DNA of 64,000 nucleotides from Actinomycetales bacterium (GTDB lineage Bacteria; Actinomycetota; Actinomycetes; Actinomycetales; Dermatophilaceae), in the NCBI GenBank assembly GCA_016710645.1, contig JADJVI010000032.1, positions 1-64,000 of the forward strand, read 5' to 3'. Positions within the stretch are counted from its first letter, which is position 1. Each line of letters starts with the position of its first letter. The notes beneath the pieces were generated by a model. It saw only the letters and a program-made list of their open reading frames with translations. It was not told the DNA's origin and made no database searches. Shown here one piece after another: positions 17,456 through 26,751 of this stretch. The translations under genes were made by a program, and so were the position numbers.

Positions 17456-18996
17456 GGTCCGGATGCCTCCGCCAACCGGCGCACCGCGGCCTCGAAGGCC
17501 AACCCCCGTGCGCCGTAGCTGGCGAACATGTCCATCGAGGCCGCGGCTGGCGCAAGCAGCACGACGTCTCCGGGGACCGCCAACCCGGCGGCCCCGGCCA
17601 CGATCTCGCCCATGACGGACTCGGCGCTGGCGGCATCCACCCGTCCAGTGTCGGGGGCCCCGAGGTCCAGCAAGGGGACCTGCGGTGCGTGTCGCGCGAC
17701 CGAGGCTGCGATCTGGGCCCGATCCGCGCCGATGACCACGACGCCCTTGAGCCGAGGGGCAAACTTCTCGACGAGGGGGTCGATGTCGGCCCCCTTGAGC
17801 AGCCCGCCGGCGATCCACACGACCGACTCGAACGACGCGAGCGCAGCTTCCGCGGCGTGGGGATTGGTCGCCTTGGAGTCGTTGACGTAGAGCACGCCGC
17901 CGATGGTGGCCACTTCGGCGATGCGGTGCGGGTCGGGGCGGAAGCCGCGCAGCCCGTCGCGCACGGACATCGGGCCGACACCGAAGGCTCGGGCGAGCGC
18001 CGCTGCGGCCAGGGCATTGGCGACATAGTGCGGCGCGACGGTGCTCGACCCGGCGCGCAGGTCTGCCAGGCTGGCCAGCTCGGCCGCCGAGTGCTGGCGT
18101 TGCTCGACGAATGCCCGGTCGGCGAGCACGTCCTCGACCAGGCCGACCATCGACGGTGCGGGGACGCCAAGGGTGAATCCGACGGCCCGACAGCCCTCGA
18201 AGACGTCGGCGTCAATGACCAGTTGCTCGGTGAGCGGATCGGCGACGTTGTAGACGCAGGCGATCTGGGTGTTGTGGTAGACCCGGCCCTTGGCCTGCAG
18301 ATAAGCCTCGAAGGAGCCATGCCAGTCGATATGGTCGGCCGCGACGTTGAGGCAGGCCGAGGCGACCGGCGACACCGACCGCTGCCAATGCAGCTGGAAG
18401 CTGGACAGCTCAACGGCAAGCACGTCGAAGGGGTCGGGGTGCAGCACCGCTTCCAACAGGGGTGTGCCCACGTTGCCGGCACTGATCGCGCGCAGCCCGC
18501 TCGCCCGCAAGATCGAAGCAAGCATGTTGACGGTCGTCGTCTTGCCGTTGGTGCCGGTGACCGTGAGCCAGGGGGCGGCCCCGGTCTTGGCCCGCATCCG
18601 CCAGGCGAGTTCGACCTCTCCCCACACCGGTATGCCGTGCGCCGCCGCATCGAGCAGCAGCGGGTGGTCGGGCCGCCAGCCCGGCGAGGTGATGACCAGG
18701 TCCAGCAGCGGTGGTGCGTCCGGGCCGCCCTCCCGCGGCAAGGTGCGGACGTGCTCCTCGCCCAGGCGGATCTGCGCGCCGAGGATCGACAAGATCTGGG
18801 CTCGCTCGTCGACGGACTTAGCGGTGCCGGGTGCGGCACCGTCGACGATGGTCACGTGGGCGCCGCGTTCCAGCAGCGCGTCGGCCGCCGCGAACCCGCT
18901 GATCCCGAGCCCGGCGACGACGACCCGCAGCCCCGACCAATCGGCGTCGCGATGGGTCAGACCCGGGCGCGGCTCGTAGGGGTCCAGCTCGATCAT
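17452..18996 (-). CDS. murD: UDP-N-acetylmuramoyl-L-alanine--D-glutamate ligase
   Basis: MurD adds D-glutamate to UDP-MurNAc-L-Ala. The 514-residue protein starts at ATG 18996 (MIELDPYEP), has a Rossmann motif VVVAGLGISGFAAADALL, the ATP loop TVTGTNGKTTTVNMLAS, LAVELSSFQLHW, AADHIDWHGS, and YVNDSKATNPHAAEAAL in the C-terminal domain. It is somewhat longer than the E. coli enzyme (about 440) because of an extended N-terminal domain, as usual in actinobacteria. The start overlaps the mraY stop. Confidence 0.96.
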   Translation of the reverse strand: MIELDPYEPRPGLTHRDADWSGLRVVVAGLGISGFAAADALLERGAHVTIVDGAAPGTAKSVDERAQILSILGAQIRLGEEHVRTLPREGGPDAPPLLDLVITSPGWRPDHPLLLDAAAHGIPVWGEVELAWRMRAKTGAAPWLTVTGTNGKTTTVNMLASILRASGLRAISAGNVGTPLLEAVLHPDPFDVLAVELSSFQLHWQRSVSPVASACLNVAADHIDWHGSFEAYLQAKGRVYHNTQIACVYNVADPLTEQLVIDADVFEGCRAVGFTLGVPAPSMVGLVEDVLADRAFVEQRQHSAAELASLADLRAGSSTVAPHYVANALAAAALARAFGVGPMSVRDGLRGFRPDPHRIAEVATIGGVLYVNDSKATNPHAAEAALASFESVVWIAGGLLKGADIDPLVEKFAPRLKGVVVIGADRAQIAASVARHAPQVPLLDLGAPDTGRVDAASAESVMGEIVAGAAGLAVPGDVVLLAPAAASMDMFASYGARGLAFEAAVRRLAEASGP

Positions 18997-20075
18997 GTCG
19001 CTCCGACCACCCATTCGGCGTAGAAGATCCCCAGACCCAGCGCGACGAACAACCCCGCGATGATCCAGAACCGGATGACGACCGTGATCTGCTCCCACCC
19101 GAGCATCTCGAAGTGATGGTGCAGTGGTGCCATTCGGAAGAACCGTTTGCGGGTGGTCTTGAAGACCCCCACCTGGATCATCACCGAGATCGTCTCGATG
19201 ACGAACAGACCGGCGAGGATGACCGAGAGGAACTCGGTGCGCGAGCAGATGGCCAGGCCGGCGATCGCGCCGCCCAGCCCCAGCGATCCCGTGTCCCCCA
19301 TGAAGATCTTGGCCGGCGAGGCGTTCCACCACAGGAACCCGAAGCAGGCACCCATGGCTGCTGCCGCGACGATGGCCAGGTCGATCGAGTCGCGCACCTC
19401 GTAGCACTTGGCGCCCGGATTGGTTTGGCAGTTCTGGTTGAACGTCCAGATCCCGATGAGCACATACGCCCCGAAGATCATCGTCGAAGCACCGGTCGCG
19501 AGGCCGTCGAGGCCGTCGGTGAGGTTGGCTCCGTTGGACATCGCCGTGATGATGAAGTTGGCCCACAGCACGAAGAGGATCACCCCGATGATCGGCCCGA
19601 AGAAGGCCAGGTCGAAGCGGGTGTCTCGCACGAACGAGATCGCGGTCGAGGCCGGGGTGCGGAACATCTGGTTGGGGAACTGCAGCACGAGGACCGAGAA
19701 GATCACCCCGACCAGGCCCTGTCCCACGAGCTTCTGCGCGCTGCGTAGGCCGAGGCTGCGCTGCCGCGAGATCTTGATGAAGTCGTCGAGGAAACCGACG
19801 AAGCCCAGCCCGGTCATGAGGAAGAGCACCAGCAGCCCGGAGGCCGACGGCCCGGTCCAGGTGAACAGGTGCGAGAGCGCGTAGGCCGCGAGGGTCGCCC
19901 CGACGATGACCGCCCCGCCCATCGTCGGGGTGCCGCGCTTGGTGTGGTGCGAGGTCGGTCCGTCGTCGCGGACAAACTGACCGTACTGCCGGGCCACGAG
20001 GAACCGGATGAACAGCGGGGTGCCGAGCAGGGTGAGCACGAGCGAGGCTGCCGCGGCGACGAGCACGCCTTTCAT
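18993..20075 (-). CDS. mraY: Phospho-N-acetylmuramoyl-pentapeptide transferase
   Basis: MraY attaches phospho-MurNAc-pentapeptide to undecaprenyl phosphate, giving lipid I. The 360-residue protein has ten predicted membrane segments. Family motifs are SHHTKRGTPTMGG, the paired Asp of GFLDDFIKI, NGANLTDGLDGLATG, NASPAKIFMGDTGSLGLGG, and the His-rich loop MAPLHHHFEMLGW, which completes the Mg/UDP site. The start is ATG at 20075 (MKGVLVAAAA), overlapping the murF stop; an upstream open frame is ignored as it is inside murF. Confidence 0.97.
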   Translation of the reverse strand: MKGVLVAAAASLVLTLLGTPLFIRFLVARQYGQFVRDDGPTSHHTKRGTPTMGGAVIVGATLAAYALSHLFTWTGPSASGLLVLFLMTGLGFVGFLDDFIKISRQRSLGLRSAQKLVGQGLVGVIFSVLVLQFPNQMFRTPASTAISFVRDTRFDLAFFGPIIGVILFVLWANFIITAMSNGANLTDGLDGLATGASTMIFGAYVLIGIWTFNQNCQTNPGAKCYEVRDSIDLAIVAAAAMGACFGFLWWNASPAKIFMGDTGSLGLGGAIAGLAICSRTEFLSVILAGLFVIETISVMIQVGVFKTTRKRFFRMAPLHHHFEMLGWEQITVVIRFWIIAGLFVALGLGIFYAEWVVGAT

Positions 20076-21532
20076 GCCTTCACGTCCCTCCCCGCGAGCC
20101 GGTCTCCGAGCCACCGTAGTCCCGCGGCGTTGCTGGACTTGGTCAACACGACGTCGCCGGCCCGACAATTCGCGCTGATGAGCTCGTATGCCGCGTCGGT
20201 GTCGGGCACCTCGTGGATCTCGGGTCCGCTCCCGCTCGCGGCCGCACGAGCTCCGGTATGCCGTGCCCCGCCCGCCATGGCCTGCGCGCCCGAACCCGTG
20301 CCGACGACGACGAGGACGTCCACCCCCGTGGCGACCGCCAGCTCACCCACCGCGGCATGGGCTGCCTCGGCATCTTCGCCGAGCTCGAACATCTCGCCGA
20401 GCACGGCCCACGTGCGGCGCCGGTCGGCGCCACCACCAGCGGCCATGACGGCCAGGGCCTGCAGTGCCGCCCGCATCGAGTCGGGGTTGGCGTTGTAGGC
20501 GTCGTTGACGATCCGCACGTCATCGGGCCGGTCGGTGACTTCCATCCGCCACCGGCTCACCGGTCGAGCCTGCCCCAACGCCGCAACGGCGCGGCCCAAC
20601 GGCATACCGGCTGCCAGGGCCACCGCGAGGACCGCGAGGGCGTTGCCCACGTGGTGGCGGCCGTGCAGCGCCAGGGCGACCTCGGCCGTGCCGTCGGGGG
20701 TCTGCACCCGGAAGCTCGGCCGGCCGGAGTCGTCGAGCCGGACGTCGACGGCTCGGACCTCGGCCGCAGCGCTCTCCCCCACGAGCACCACCTGCGCGGC
20801 GGTCCGCTGCGCCATCGCCGCCACCGCTGGATCGTCGGCGTTGAGGACGGCGACCCCGTCAGCGGGCAACGCCTCGACGAGTTCACCCTTGGCCTGGGCG
20901 ATCGCCGCCTGGCTGCCGAACTCGCCGACATGAGCGGTGCCGACGTTGAGCACGACCCCGATCCGTGGCGGGGCGATCTGGGTCAGGTAGGCGATATGGC
21001 CGAGCCCGCGGGCGCCCATCTCGGCGACGAGCACCCGGGTCTCGGCGGTGATCCGGCATACCGTCAGGGGGACCCCGATCTCGCCGTTGAGCGAGTTCTC
21101 CGGCGCGACGGTCGGTCCGATGTCGGACAACACCTGGGCCAACAGGTCCTTGGTGCTCGTCTTGCCGGACGACCCGGTCACCGCGACGACGAGCAAGCCC
21201 TCGGGCTGGGCTAGCGCCCGGTCGAGCACCGCCCGGGCGAGCTTGCCGAAGGCGGTCTGCACATCGTCCACGACGACGCAGGGCAACTCCGCGACCGTCC
21301 GGCTGGTCAGCGCGGCGACGGCACCAGCGTCAGCGGCGGCCGCGACGAAACGATGGCCATCGGCGTGTTCACCGACGCGCGCGACGTAGAGACTTCCCGG
21401 GCCGGCCGCTCGCGAATCGGTGACGACCGGGCCGTCGACCACGAGGTGGGCGGCATGGGTCCCGTCAAGCCCGAGCGGCTCCAATCGACCTCCCGTCGCA
21501 GCGACGACGTCGGCCAACGACATGGCGATCAT
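20072..21532 (-). CDS. murF: UDP-N-acetylmuramoyl-tripeptide--D-alanyl-D-alanine ligase
   Basis: MurF adds D-Ala-D-Ala to complete the pentapeptide precursor. The 486-residue protein has an N-terminal UDP-binding domain (GSLYVARVGEHADGHRF), ATP loop VVAVTGSSGKTSTKDLLAQ, VAEMGARGLGHIAYL, and NDAYNANPDSMRAALQAL in the C-terminal domain. The call rests on these MurF-specific forms and on position between murE and mraY. The start at ATG 21532 overlaps the murE stop by four bases; an internal ATG at 21523 (MSLADV) is also possible. Confidence 0.96.
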   Translation of the reverse strand: MIAMSLADVVAATGGRLEPLGLDGTHAAHLVVDGPVVTDSRAAGPGSLYVARVGEHADGHRFVAAAADAGAVAALTSRTVAELPCVVVDDVQTAFGKLARAVLDRALAQPEGLLVVAVTGSSGKTSTKDLLAQVLSDIGPTVAPENSLNGEIGVPLTVCRITAETRVLVAEMGARGLGHIAYLTQIAPPRIGVVLNVGTAHVGEFGSQAAIAQAKGELVEALPADGVAVLNADDPAVAAMAQRTAAQVVLVGESAAAEVRAVDVRLDDSGRPSFRVQTPDGTAEVALALHGRHHVGNALAVLAVALAAGMPLGRAVAALGQARPVSRWRMEVTDRPDDVRIVNDAYNANPDSMRAALQALAVMAAGGGADRRRTWAVLGEMFELGEDAEAAHAAVGELAVATGVDVLVVVGTGSGAQAMAGGARHTGARAAASGSGPEIHEVPDTDAAYELISANCRAGDVVLTKSSNAAGLRWLGDRLAGRDVKA

Positions 21533-23109
21533 GAGGGCACTCCTGCTGATCCATCCCCTGGGCGATACTCGATGCCCCGCAAGGCTGCGGCGAGAGCCTC
21601 CCGATCATCGAAGGCGTGGACCACCCCCGCGATCTCCTGCCCGCGTTCGTGGCCCTTGCCGAGGACGACGACGGTGGCCTCGTGCGGACGGTCCTGTTCG
21701 CGCGCCACCCGGACCGCTTCCGCGATGTCCGCTGCCCGGCCGGCCCCGGAATCGCGGCCGGAGGCAGGGTCGACTCGATGCACCCCGGCCAGGACAGCCG
21801 CCCGGATGACCGCGGGGTCCTCGGAGCGTGGGTTGTCGTCGGTGACGACCACGAGATCGGCGTGCCGGGCTGCCGCTGCTCCCATGGCCGCCCGCTTACC
21901 GGCATCGCGGTCGCCGCCGGCGCCCAACACGACAATCAGCAACCCTGGGGTCGTCGGTCGCAAGGCGGCCAGCGCCGCCGAGACCGCTTCCGGGGTGTGC
22001 GCGAAGTCCACGACACACCGCGGGTCCTCGGGACCACCGACGACGAGCTCCATCCGGCCGGGAACCTGCGGCGGCCTGGCCATCGCGGCAGCAACCTCGG
22101 CGACGGCATACCCGCTCTCTAGGAGGGCCACGGCGGCCATCGCGGTATTGACCACGTTGAACGTCCCGGGCAGGTGACTCTTCAGCCGCAGCGACCCCGT
22201 CGGACCGACGAGCTCGAATTCCCCGGTTGCGGCGGCCGAGGCGTGGATCCGCCAGTCAGCCGGGCTCATCGAGCCGACGCTGACGACGGGGACCTCGCTG
22301 CGCTCCATCAGACGGCGACCCCACTCGTCGTCGATGCAGACGACCCCACTGCGTGATCGGGTCGGGGTGAACAGGGCCGCCTTGGCGCAGAAGTAGTCCT
22401 CCATGTCGGCGTGGTAGTCGAGGTGGTCCTGCGACAAGTTGGTGAAGAGAGCAACGTCGTAGACGACTCCATCCACCCGGTGCTGGGCGAGCGCGTGGCT
22501 GGACACCTCCATGACGACGGCCGAGGTATCGCGCTGCGCCATGACGGCCAGGATCGCGTGCAGGTCGGGCGCCTCCGGTGTCGTACGACTGGATTCCAGG
22601 CGCTCGTCGCCGATCCGGGTCTCGACGGTGCCGATGAGCCCGGTGGGCACGCCCAGCGCGCGCAGGCCCGATTCCAGCAGGTATGCCGTCGTGGTCTTGC
22701 CGTTGGTACCGGTCACGCCATACATGCGCAACCGCTGGGCTGCCTGGCCGTACACCAGAGCCGCGACCTCCCCCAGCACCGCCCGGGGTGCAGGGACGAC
22801 GAGCACGGGCACCGCTGGCGTGCCGCCGCTCTCGCGAGCGAAGGAGGCGATGAGGTCTGCCCCAGCCGGGTCGGTCAGCACCGCCACGGCCCCATCAGCC
22901 ACCGCTCCCAGCGCGAACCGGCCACCGTGGGCGCGAGCGCCCGGCAGGGCGGCATACAGGTCCCCGGGCAGCACCGCCCGCGAGTCGAGCGTGACCCCAG
23001 CGACCGCCACCGCATCCGAGCCCCCGGCGGATGCCGGGTCGGCTGCAACGAGCCGGGCCAGGACCGACAGCGGCACCGGGTCAAGACCCACCGGGCGGGG
23101 AAATCGCAC
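21529..23109 (-). CDS. murE: UDP-N-acetylmuramoyl-dipeptide ligase MurE
   Basis: MurE adds the third, usually dibasic, amino acid. The 526-residue protein shows GDLYAALPGARAHGGRF, ATP loop YGVTGTNGKTTTAYLLESG, the TTPEAPDLHAILA segment, VMEVSSHALAQHRVDGV, FTNLSQDHLDYHADMEDYF and the specificity-loop motif VVVTDDNPRSEDPAVIR. In meso-diaminopimelate enzymes the loop reads DNPR, as here, which suggests the organism uses meso-DAP rather than lysine; this is inference from one motif. It lies 11 bases from the ftsI stop. Confidence 0.95.
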   Translation of the reverse strand: MRFPRPVGLDPVPLSVLARLVAADPASAGGSDAVAVAGVTLDSRAVLPGDLYAALPGARAHGGRFALGAVADGAVAVLTDPAGADLIASFARESGGTPAVPVLVVPAPRAVLGEVAALVYGQAAQRLRMYGVTGTNGKTTTAYLLESGLRALGVPTGLIGTVETRIGDERLESSRTTPEAPDLHAILAVMAQRDTSAVVMEVSSHALAQHRVDGVVYDVALFTNLSQDHLDYHADMEDYFCAKAALFTPTRSRSGVVCIDDEWGRRLMERSEVPVVSVGSMSPADWRIHASAAATGEFELVGPTGSLRLKSHLPGTFNVVNTAMAAVALLESGYAVAEVAAAMARPPQVPGRMELVVGGPEDPRCVVDFAHTPEAVSAALAALRPTTPGLLIVVLGAGGDRDAGKRAAMGAAAARHADLVVVTDDNPRSEDPAVIRAAVLAGVHRVDPASGRDSGAGRAADIAEAVRVAREQDRPHEATVVVLGKGHERGQEIAGVVHAFDDREALAAALRGIEYRPGDGSAGVPS

Positions 23110-23119
23110 GAGAGGAAGG

Positions 23120-24997
23120 CTAGCCGTTGGGCTTGCTGTCGCTGATGACGCCGGCTGCGCCTTGGGTCGAGCCGTCGAAGGTCAACGGCAGACCCGGAGC
23201 CGTCGTGCCGGTGGGGGGCACCTGGTAGGACTGCAGCGCGTAGCTCATGACCTCGGTGAAGATGGGGCCGCACAGCCCGGAGCCGCTCGGGTTGTCCAGC
23301 GCCGGCTTTTGCAGCGTGACGGCCACGACGAACTGCGGGTCGTCTGCGGGAGCAAAGCCAATGAACGAGGTGGTGTAGCCGCTGTAGTCGGCCAGCCGGT
23401 CCTCATACCGGTATGCCGTGCCGGTCTTGCCCGCGACGCGATAGCCGGGGATGACGACCTTGGTGGCGGTCCCGCCGGTGCCGGTGACCCCCTCGAGCAT
23501 TTGGGACAGCTCGGTCGCTGTCTTCTCGGACACCACGCGCTGCCCCTCGGGCAGCGCCTGCGGGGCCACCGGTCGACCCGGTTCGGAGGTGCCCTCGATG
23601 AGCGTGGCGGGCATCCGCACGCCCTTGTTCGCAATGGTCTGGAAGACGCTCGTCGCCTGAATGGCGCTCAGCGAGATGCCCTGACCGAACAGCTGGGTGT
23701 AGCGCTGCGAGCCGCTGAGCTGGGCGGCCGGGGTCACGCCCCCGGTCGGTTCGGCAGGGAACCCGACCGCGGAGGGACTGCCCAGGCCGAAGGCGCGGTA
23801 GTAGCGCTCCATCGTCGCGGGCGGCACGGCTTCGGTCGACAGGATGGTGCCGATATTGCTCGACTTGGCCAGCACTCCCGCGACCGTGAGGTTCTGGGTG
23901 GGGTGGTCAGCGAAGTCCTTGAAGGTGCGGTCAGCGCGGCGCAACCGGTTGGGCACGACGACGCCCGTGGCGGGGGTCACCAGGCCCTCCTCCAGGGCAG
24001 CAGCCATGCTCATGACCTTGGCCGTCGACCCCGGCTCGTAGAGGTCCTGGAAAGCGGCGCTGCGCAATTGCGACGCCTTGGCCTTGCCGACCTGGGTGGG
24101 GTCGAAACTCGGCGCCGAGGCGACCGCGCGGAGCTTGCCGGTCTTGGCTTCCATGACGACGACGTACCCGGAGATTGACCCAGTCTTGGCCACTTGCTCG
24201 GCGATGAGGTGCTGGGCGGTCCACTGCAGGTCGCTGTCGATCGTCAGCGTGACGTCCAGGCCATCGACCGCCTCGACCCCGGGCCGAACCGCCCACGGGA
24301 TCTCCTTGCCGTCCCGAGCCTGCTCGTAGACGACGCTCCCCGGCGTGCCGGCGAGCTGCTTCTCGGTCATCTGCTCGATGCCGGCGTTGCCCTTGAGGGT
24401 GTCCGCCTCGGAGCTGGTGACGAAGCCGACGATGGGCGCGGAGGTCTCCCCCGCGGGGTAGTCCCGCTGATAGGTGACCTCGCTGGCGATCCCCGGGATC
24501 CCCATGCCCTCGATCTCACGCCACACCGTCGGCGCCACGTTGCGCGCGATGATCCGGTAGTAGCTGGTCCCCAGCAGGTCCGGCAGCAGAGCCTCAGGCG
24601 TCGTGCCGAGCAGGGGGGCCAGGCGCTGGGCGGCGCCGACAACGCCCACCTTGACGAGCTTCTTGTCGATGGTCCGGGTGTACTCCTTGACGGCGTTCTG
24701 GTTGACCGTCACGGTGCGCCGCTCCACGCTCGCGGCCAGGACCTGGCCCTTCGCGTCGAGAATGCGCCCACGGACAGCCGGCACGACCACCGTCTGCAGG
24801 CGCTTGTCCAGGGCGGCCTGCTGGACGCTGGCGGCATCGAATGCCTGCACCCGCACCAACTGCGCGGCAAAGATGGTGAAGATGAACAGCGCCGAGAGGT
24901 AGAGCCCGCGGGCGCGGCGTAGGGGGTGGCCAACGACGCCAGCACGCTTGCGGCGCAGCCGGATTCGTCCGGGAGTACGAGGTGCGGTGGCGGCCAT
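23120..24997 (-). CDS. ftsI: Septal penicillin-binding protein FtsI (class B PBP)
   Basis: This is the monofunctional transpeptidase that crosslinks septal peptidoglycan with FtsW. The 625-residue protein has a basic cytoplasmic end, one membrane helix near residues 30-50 (LYLSALFIFTIFAAQLV), a PBP dimerisation domain (VRGRILDAKGQVLA) and the transpeptidase domain. Active-site motifs are LYEPGSTAKVMSMA (serine nucleophile in STAK), SSNIGT (SxN) and AGKTGTAYRYED (KTG). The end is a short Gly/Ser-rich tail. It sits between ftsL and murE as expected. Confidence 0.96.
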   Translation of the reverse strand: MAATAPRTPGRIRLRRKRAGVVGHPLRRARGLYLSALFIFTIFAAQLVRVQAFDAASVQQAALDKRLQTVVVPAVRGRILDAKGQVLAASVERRTVTVNQNAVKEYTRTIDKKLVKVGVVGAAQRLAPLLGTTPEALLPDLLGTSYYRIIARNVAPTVWREIEGMGIPGIASEVTYQRDYPAGETSAPIVGFVTSSEADTLKGNAGIEQMTEKQLAGTPGSVVYEQARDGKEIPWAVRPGVEAVDGLDVTLTIDSDLQWTAQHLIAEQVAKTGSISGYVVVMEAKTGKLRAVASAPSFDPTQVGKAKASQLRSAAFQDLYEPGSTAKVMSMAAALEEGLVTPATGVVVPNRLRRADRTFKDFADHPTQNLTVAGVLAKSSNIGTILSTEAVPPATMERYYRAFGLGSPSAVGFPAEPTGGVTPAAQLSGSQRYTQLFGQGISLSAIQATSVFQTIANKGVRMPATLIEGTSEPGRPVAPQALPEGQRVVSEKTATELSQMLEGVTGTGGTATKVVIPGYRVAGKTGTAYRYEDRLADYSGYTTSFIGFAPADDPQFVVAVTLQKPALDNPSGSGLCGPIFTEVMSYALQSYQVPPTGTTAPGLPLTFDGSTQGAAGVISDSKPNG

Positions 24998-25000
24998 CGG

Positions 25001-25537
25001 TCAGCCCGTCGTCGGCGGCGTCTGGGTGGTGGCCGTGGCAGCGGGCGCCGGAGCAGCGGGCGCTGGTGCGGCTGCGGGTGCGACCGGCGCGGGTGCCGGC
25101 GCGGCGACCGGCGCGACCGGCGCGGCCGGCGCAGGCTGGGCGACTCCGACGATGGTGCCCTCAGCGAGCCGGATGAAAGCCATCGACGTCGCTGGCACCA
25201 TGCCCTGCGCCCGGGCTTTGGCTGCCAGGTTGGCGGGAGAGCGCTGCTGGTCCAAGGAGCGGTTGAGTTCCAGCGAGGCGTCGGTGAGAGCGCCGCTCTT
25301 GTTCTTGAGGTCGTGAAGGGTGAACGACCCCTGGGTGAGCTGAGTGTGCAGGACAAGCAAGGCCAACAGGCCGGTGACGAGCACAGCCAGGCACGCGGCG
25401 GCGAACGCCCCGGTGCCCGTGCCTTCGATGGCGGCAGGCACCACTCGCAGCGACACCCGGCCACTGCTCGGACGGACCCAAGCTCGACCCATCGGGCGCG
25501 AGTTCTGCACGCGCAGGGCTCCGGTCGATTGACTCAT
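25001..25537 (-). CDS. ftsL: FtsL-like divisome protein with a Pro/Ala-rich tail
   Basis: A small bitopic protein between rsmH and ftsI, the fixed place of FtsL, the partner of FtsQ and FtsB that activates FtsWI. From ATG at 25537 (MSQSTGALRVQNSRPMG) it has 178 residues: a basic cytoplasmic part to about 40, a membrane helix (FAAACLAVLVTGLLALLVLH), then an extracytoplasmic coiled-coil-like stretch (FTLHDLKNKSGALTDASLEL). The last 45 residues are almost only Pro, Ala, Val and Thr, an unusual tail that may act as a wall-spanning spacer. FtsL sequences diverge greatly, so the name rests mainly on topology and position. The start overlaps the rsmH stop. Confidence 0.8.
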   Translation of the reverse strand: MSQSTGALRVQNSRPMGRAWVRPSSGRVSLRVVPAAIEGTGTGAFAAACLAVLVTGLLALLVLHTQLTQGSFTLHDLKNKSGALTDASLELNRSLDQQRSPANLAAKARAQGMVPATSMAFIRLAEGTIVGVAQPAPAAPVAPVAAPAPAPVAPAAAPAPAAPAPAATATTQTPPTTG

Positions 25538-26511
25538 GCCATCTCCCCCTGGTCGACATCGGTGATGCGTTCGGCGGCCCGCAGCCGTGCCGAGGCGGCT
25601 CGCGGGTTGGCTTCGATCTCCGCAGGCGAGGGCACCTCGCCCCGGGTCAGCAGTCGCAGGTAGGCCGCGTCCTGCGGCCGCTCGACCGGCATACCGGCTG
25701 GCGTGCGCGAGTGGGCGCCGGCCGCGAGGGTTTGCTTGGTAATGCGGTCTTCCAGCGAGTGGTAGGAGAGCACCGCGATCCGCCCCCCGACCCGCAGCCG
25801 CCGGATCGCGGCAGGGAGCGCGCGCCGCCACGCGTCGAGTTCCGCGTTGACCTCGATGCGCAGAGCCTGGAAGGTGCGCTTGGCCGGGTGGCCTCCGCTG
25901 CGCTGCGAGGCGGCCGGGACCACCCGCTTGAGCAGCTCGACCAGCGGACCGGAGGTGGTGAACGGGTGCACGACGCGCTCGGCGACGATCGCCCGGACGA
26001 TCGCCTTGGCGTAGCGCTCCTCGCCGTACTCCTTGATCAATGTCTCCAACCGGGCCGGCTCGTACTCGTTGAGGACCTCGGCTGCCGTGCGACCACGCCC
26101 TTGGTCCATCCGCATGTCCAGCGGCGCGTCGACTCGATAGGCGAACCCGCGGTCCTCCTCGTCGAGCTGCAACGAGGAGACGCCGAGGTCGAAGAGCGCC
26201 GCATCGACCCGAGAGAGACCCAAATCCGTGACGACAGAGTCGAATTCGTCGTAGACCGCGTGCACGAGCGAGATTCGGTCGGCGTGCGCAGCCAGGCGGC
26301 TGCCGGCGAGGGCAAGGGCCTGCTCGTCGCGGTCGATCCCGATGACTCGAGCCTTCGGGAAGCGCTCCAGCACGGCCTCGGCGTGGCCTCCCATGCCGAG
26401 CGTCCCATCGACATAGACCGCCCCGTCGCGCTCCAAGGCCGGTGCCAGCAGGTCCAAGACCCGGTCACGCAGCACCGGCGTATGCCGTTGCGCCGCGGTC
26501 CGGTCGGTCAT
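25534..26511 (-). CDS. rsmH: 16S rRNA (cytosine(1402)-N(4))-methyltransferase
   Basis: RsmH (MraW) methylates N4 of C1402 in the ribosomal decoding centre using SAM. From ATG at 26511 (MTDRTAAQRHTPVLRDRVL) it has 325 residues. Signature motifs are HTPVL near the start, YVDGTLGMGGHAEAVL (SAM-binding), VIGIDRDEQALAL, DLGVSSLQLDEEDRGFAYR, and VNAELDAW with VLSYHSLEDRI towards the end. An open frame continues upstream to 26709 in low-complexity sequence and is not used. It is the second gene of the dcw cluster, 240 bases below mraZ. Confidence 0.96.
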   Translation of the reverse strand: MTDRTAAQRHTPVLRDRVLDLLAPALERDGAVYVDGTLGMGGHAEAVLERFPKARVIGIDRDEQALALAGSRLAAHADRISLVHAVYDEFDSVVTDLGLSRVDAALFDLGVSSLQLDEEDRGFAYRVDAPLDMRMDQGRGRTAAEVLNEYEPARLETLIKEYGEERYAKAIVRAIVAERVVHPFTTSGPLVELLKRVVPAASQRSGGHPAKRTFQALRIEVNAELDAWRRALPAAIRRLRVGGRIAVLSYHSLEDRITKQTLAAGAHSRTPAGMPVERPQDAAYLRLLTRGEVPSPAEIEANPRAASARLRAAERITDVDQGEMA

Positions 26512-26751
26512 GCTCGCTCCTGCTCTGGATGTGCGGGTATGGGGGTGGGTACTGGTCCTGGACGTGCGGTCCGGTGGTGGCTCAGCAGCTGCGGTATGCC
26601 GTTCGGCTGGGTCAGTGCCTGCACCCAGGTCTCCATCCGCTTGGGAACTGCTAGAAAGCGGTGCTGGCCCTCGGCCCGACACGGGGGAAGTCGCATCGGG
26701 ACGGGTCAAGCGGCTGGAGACCTCGACGCAGGCGGGTGGCCTACGGGCCGG

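Noticed and set aside
17689..19023. Plus-strand open frame of 444 codons opposite murD
   Set aside because: It mirrors the murD frame and has no recognisable domain.
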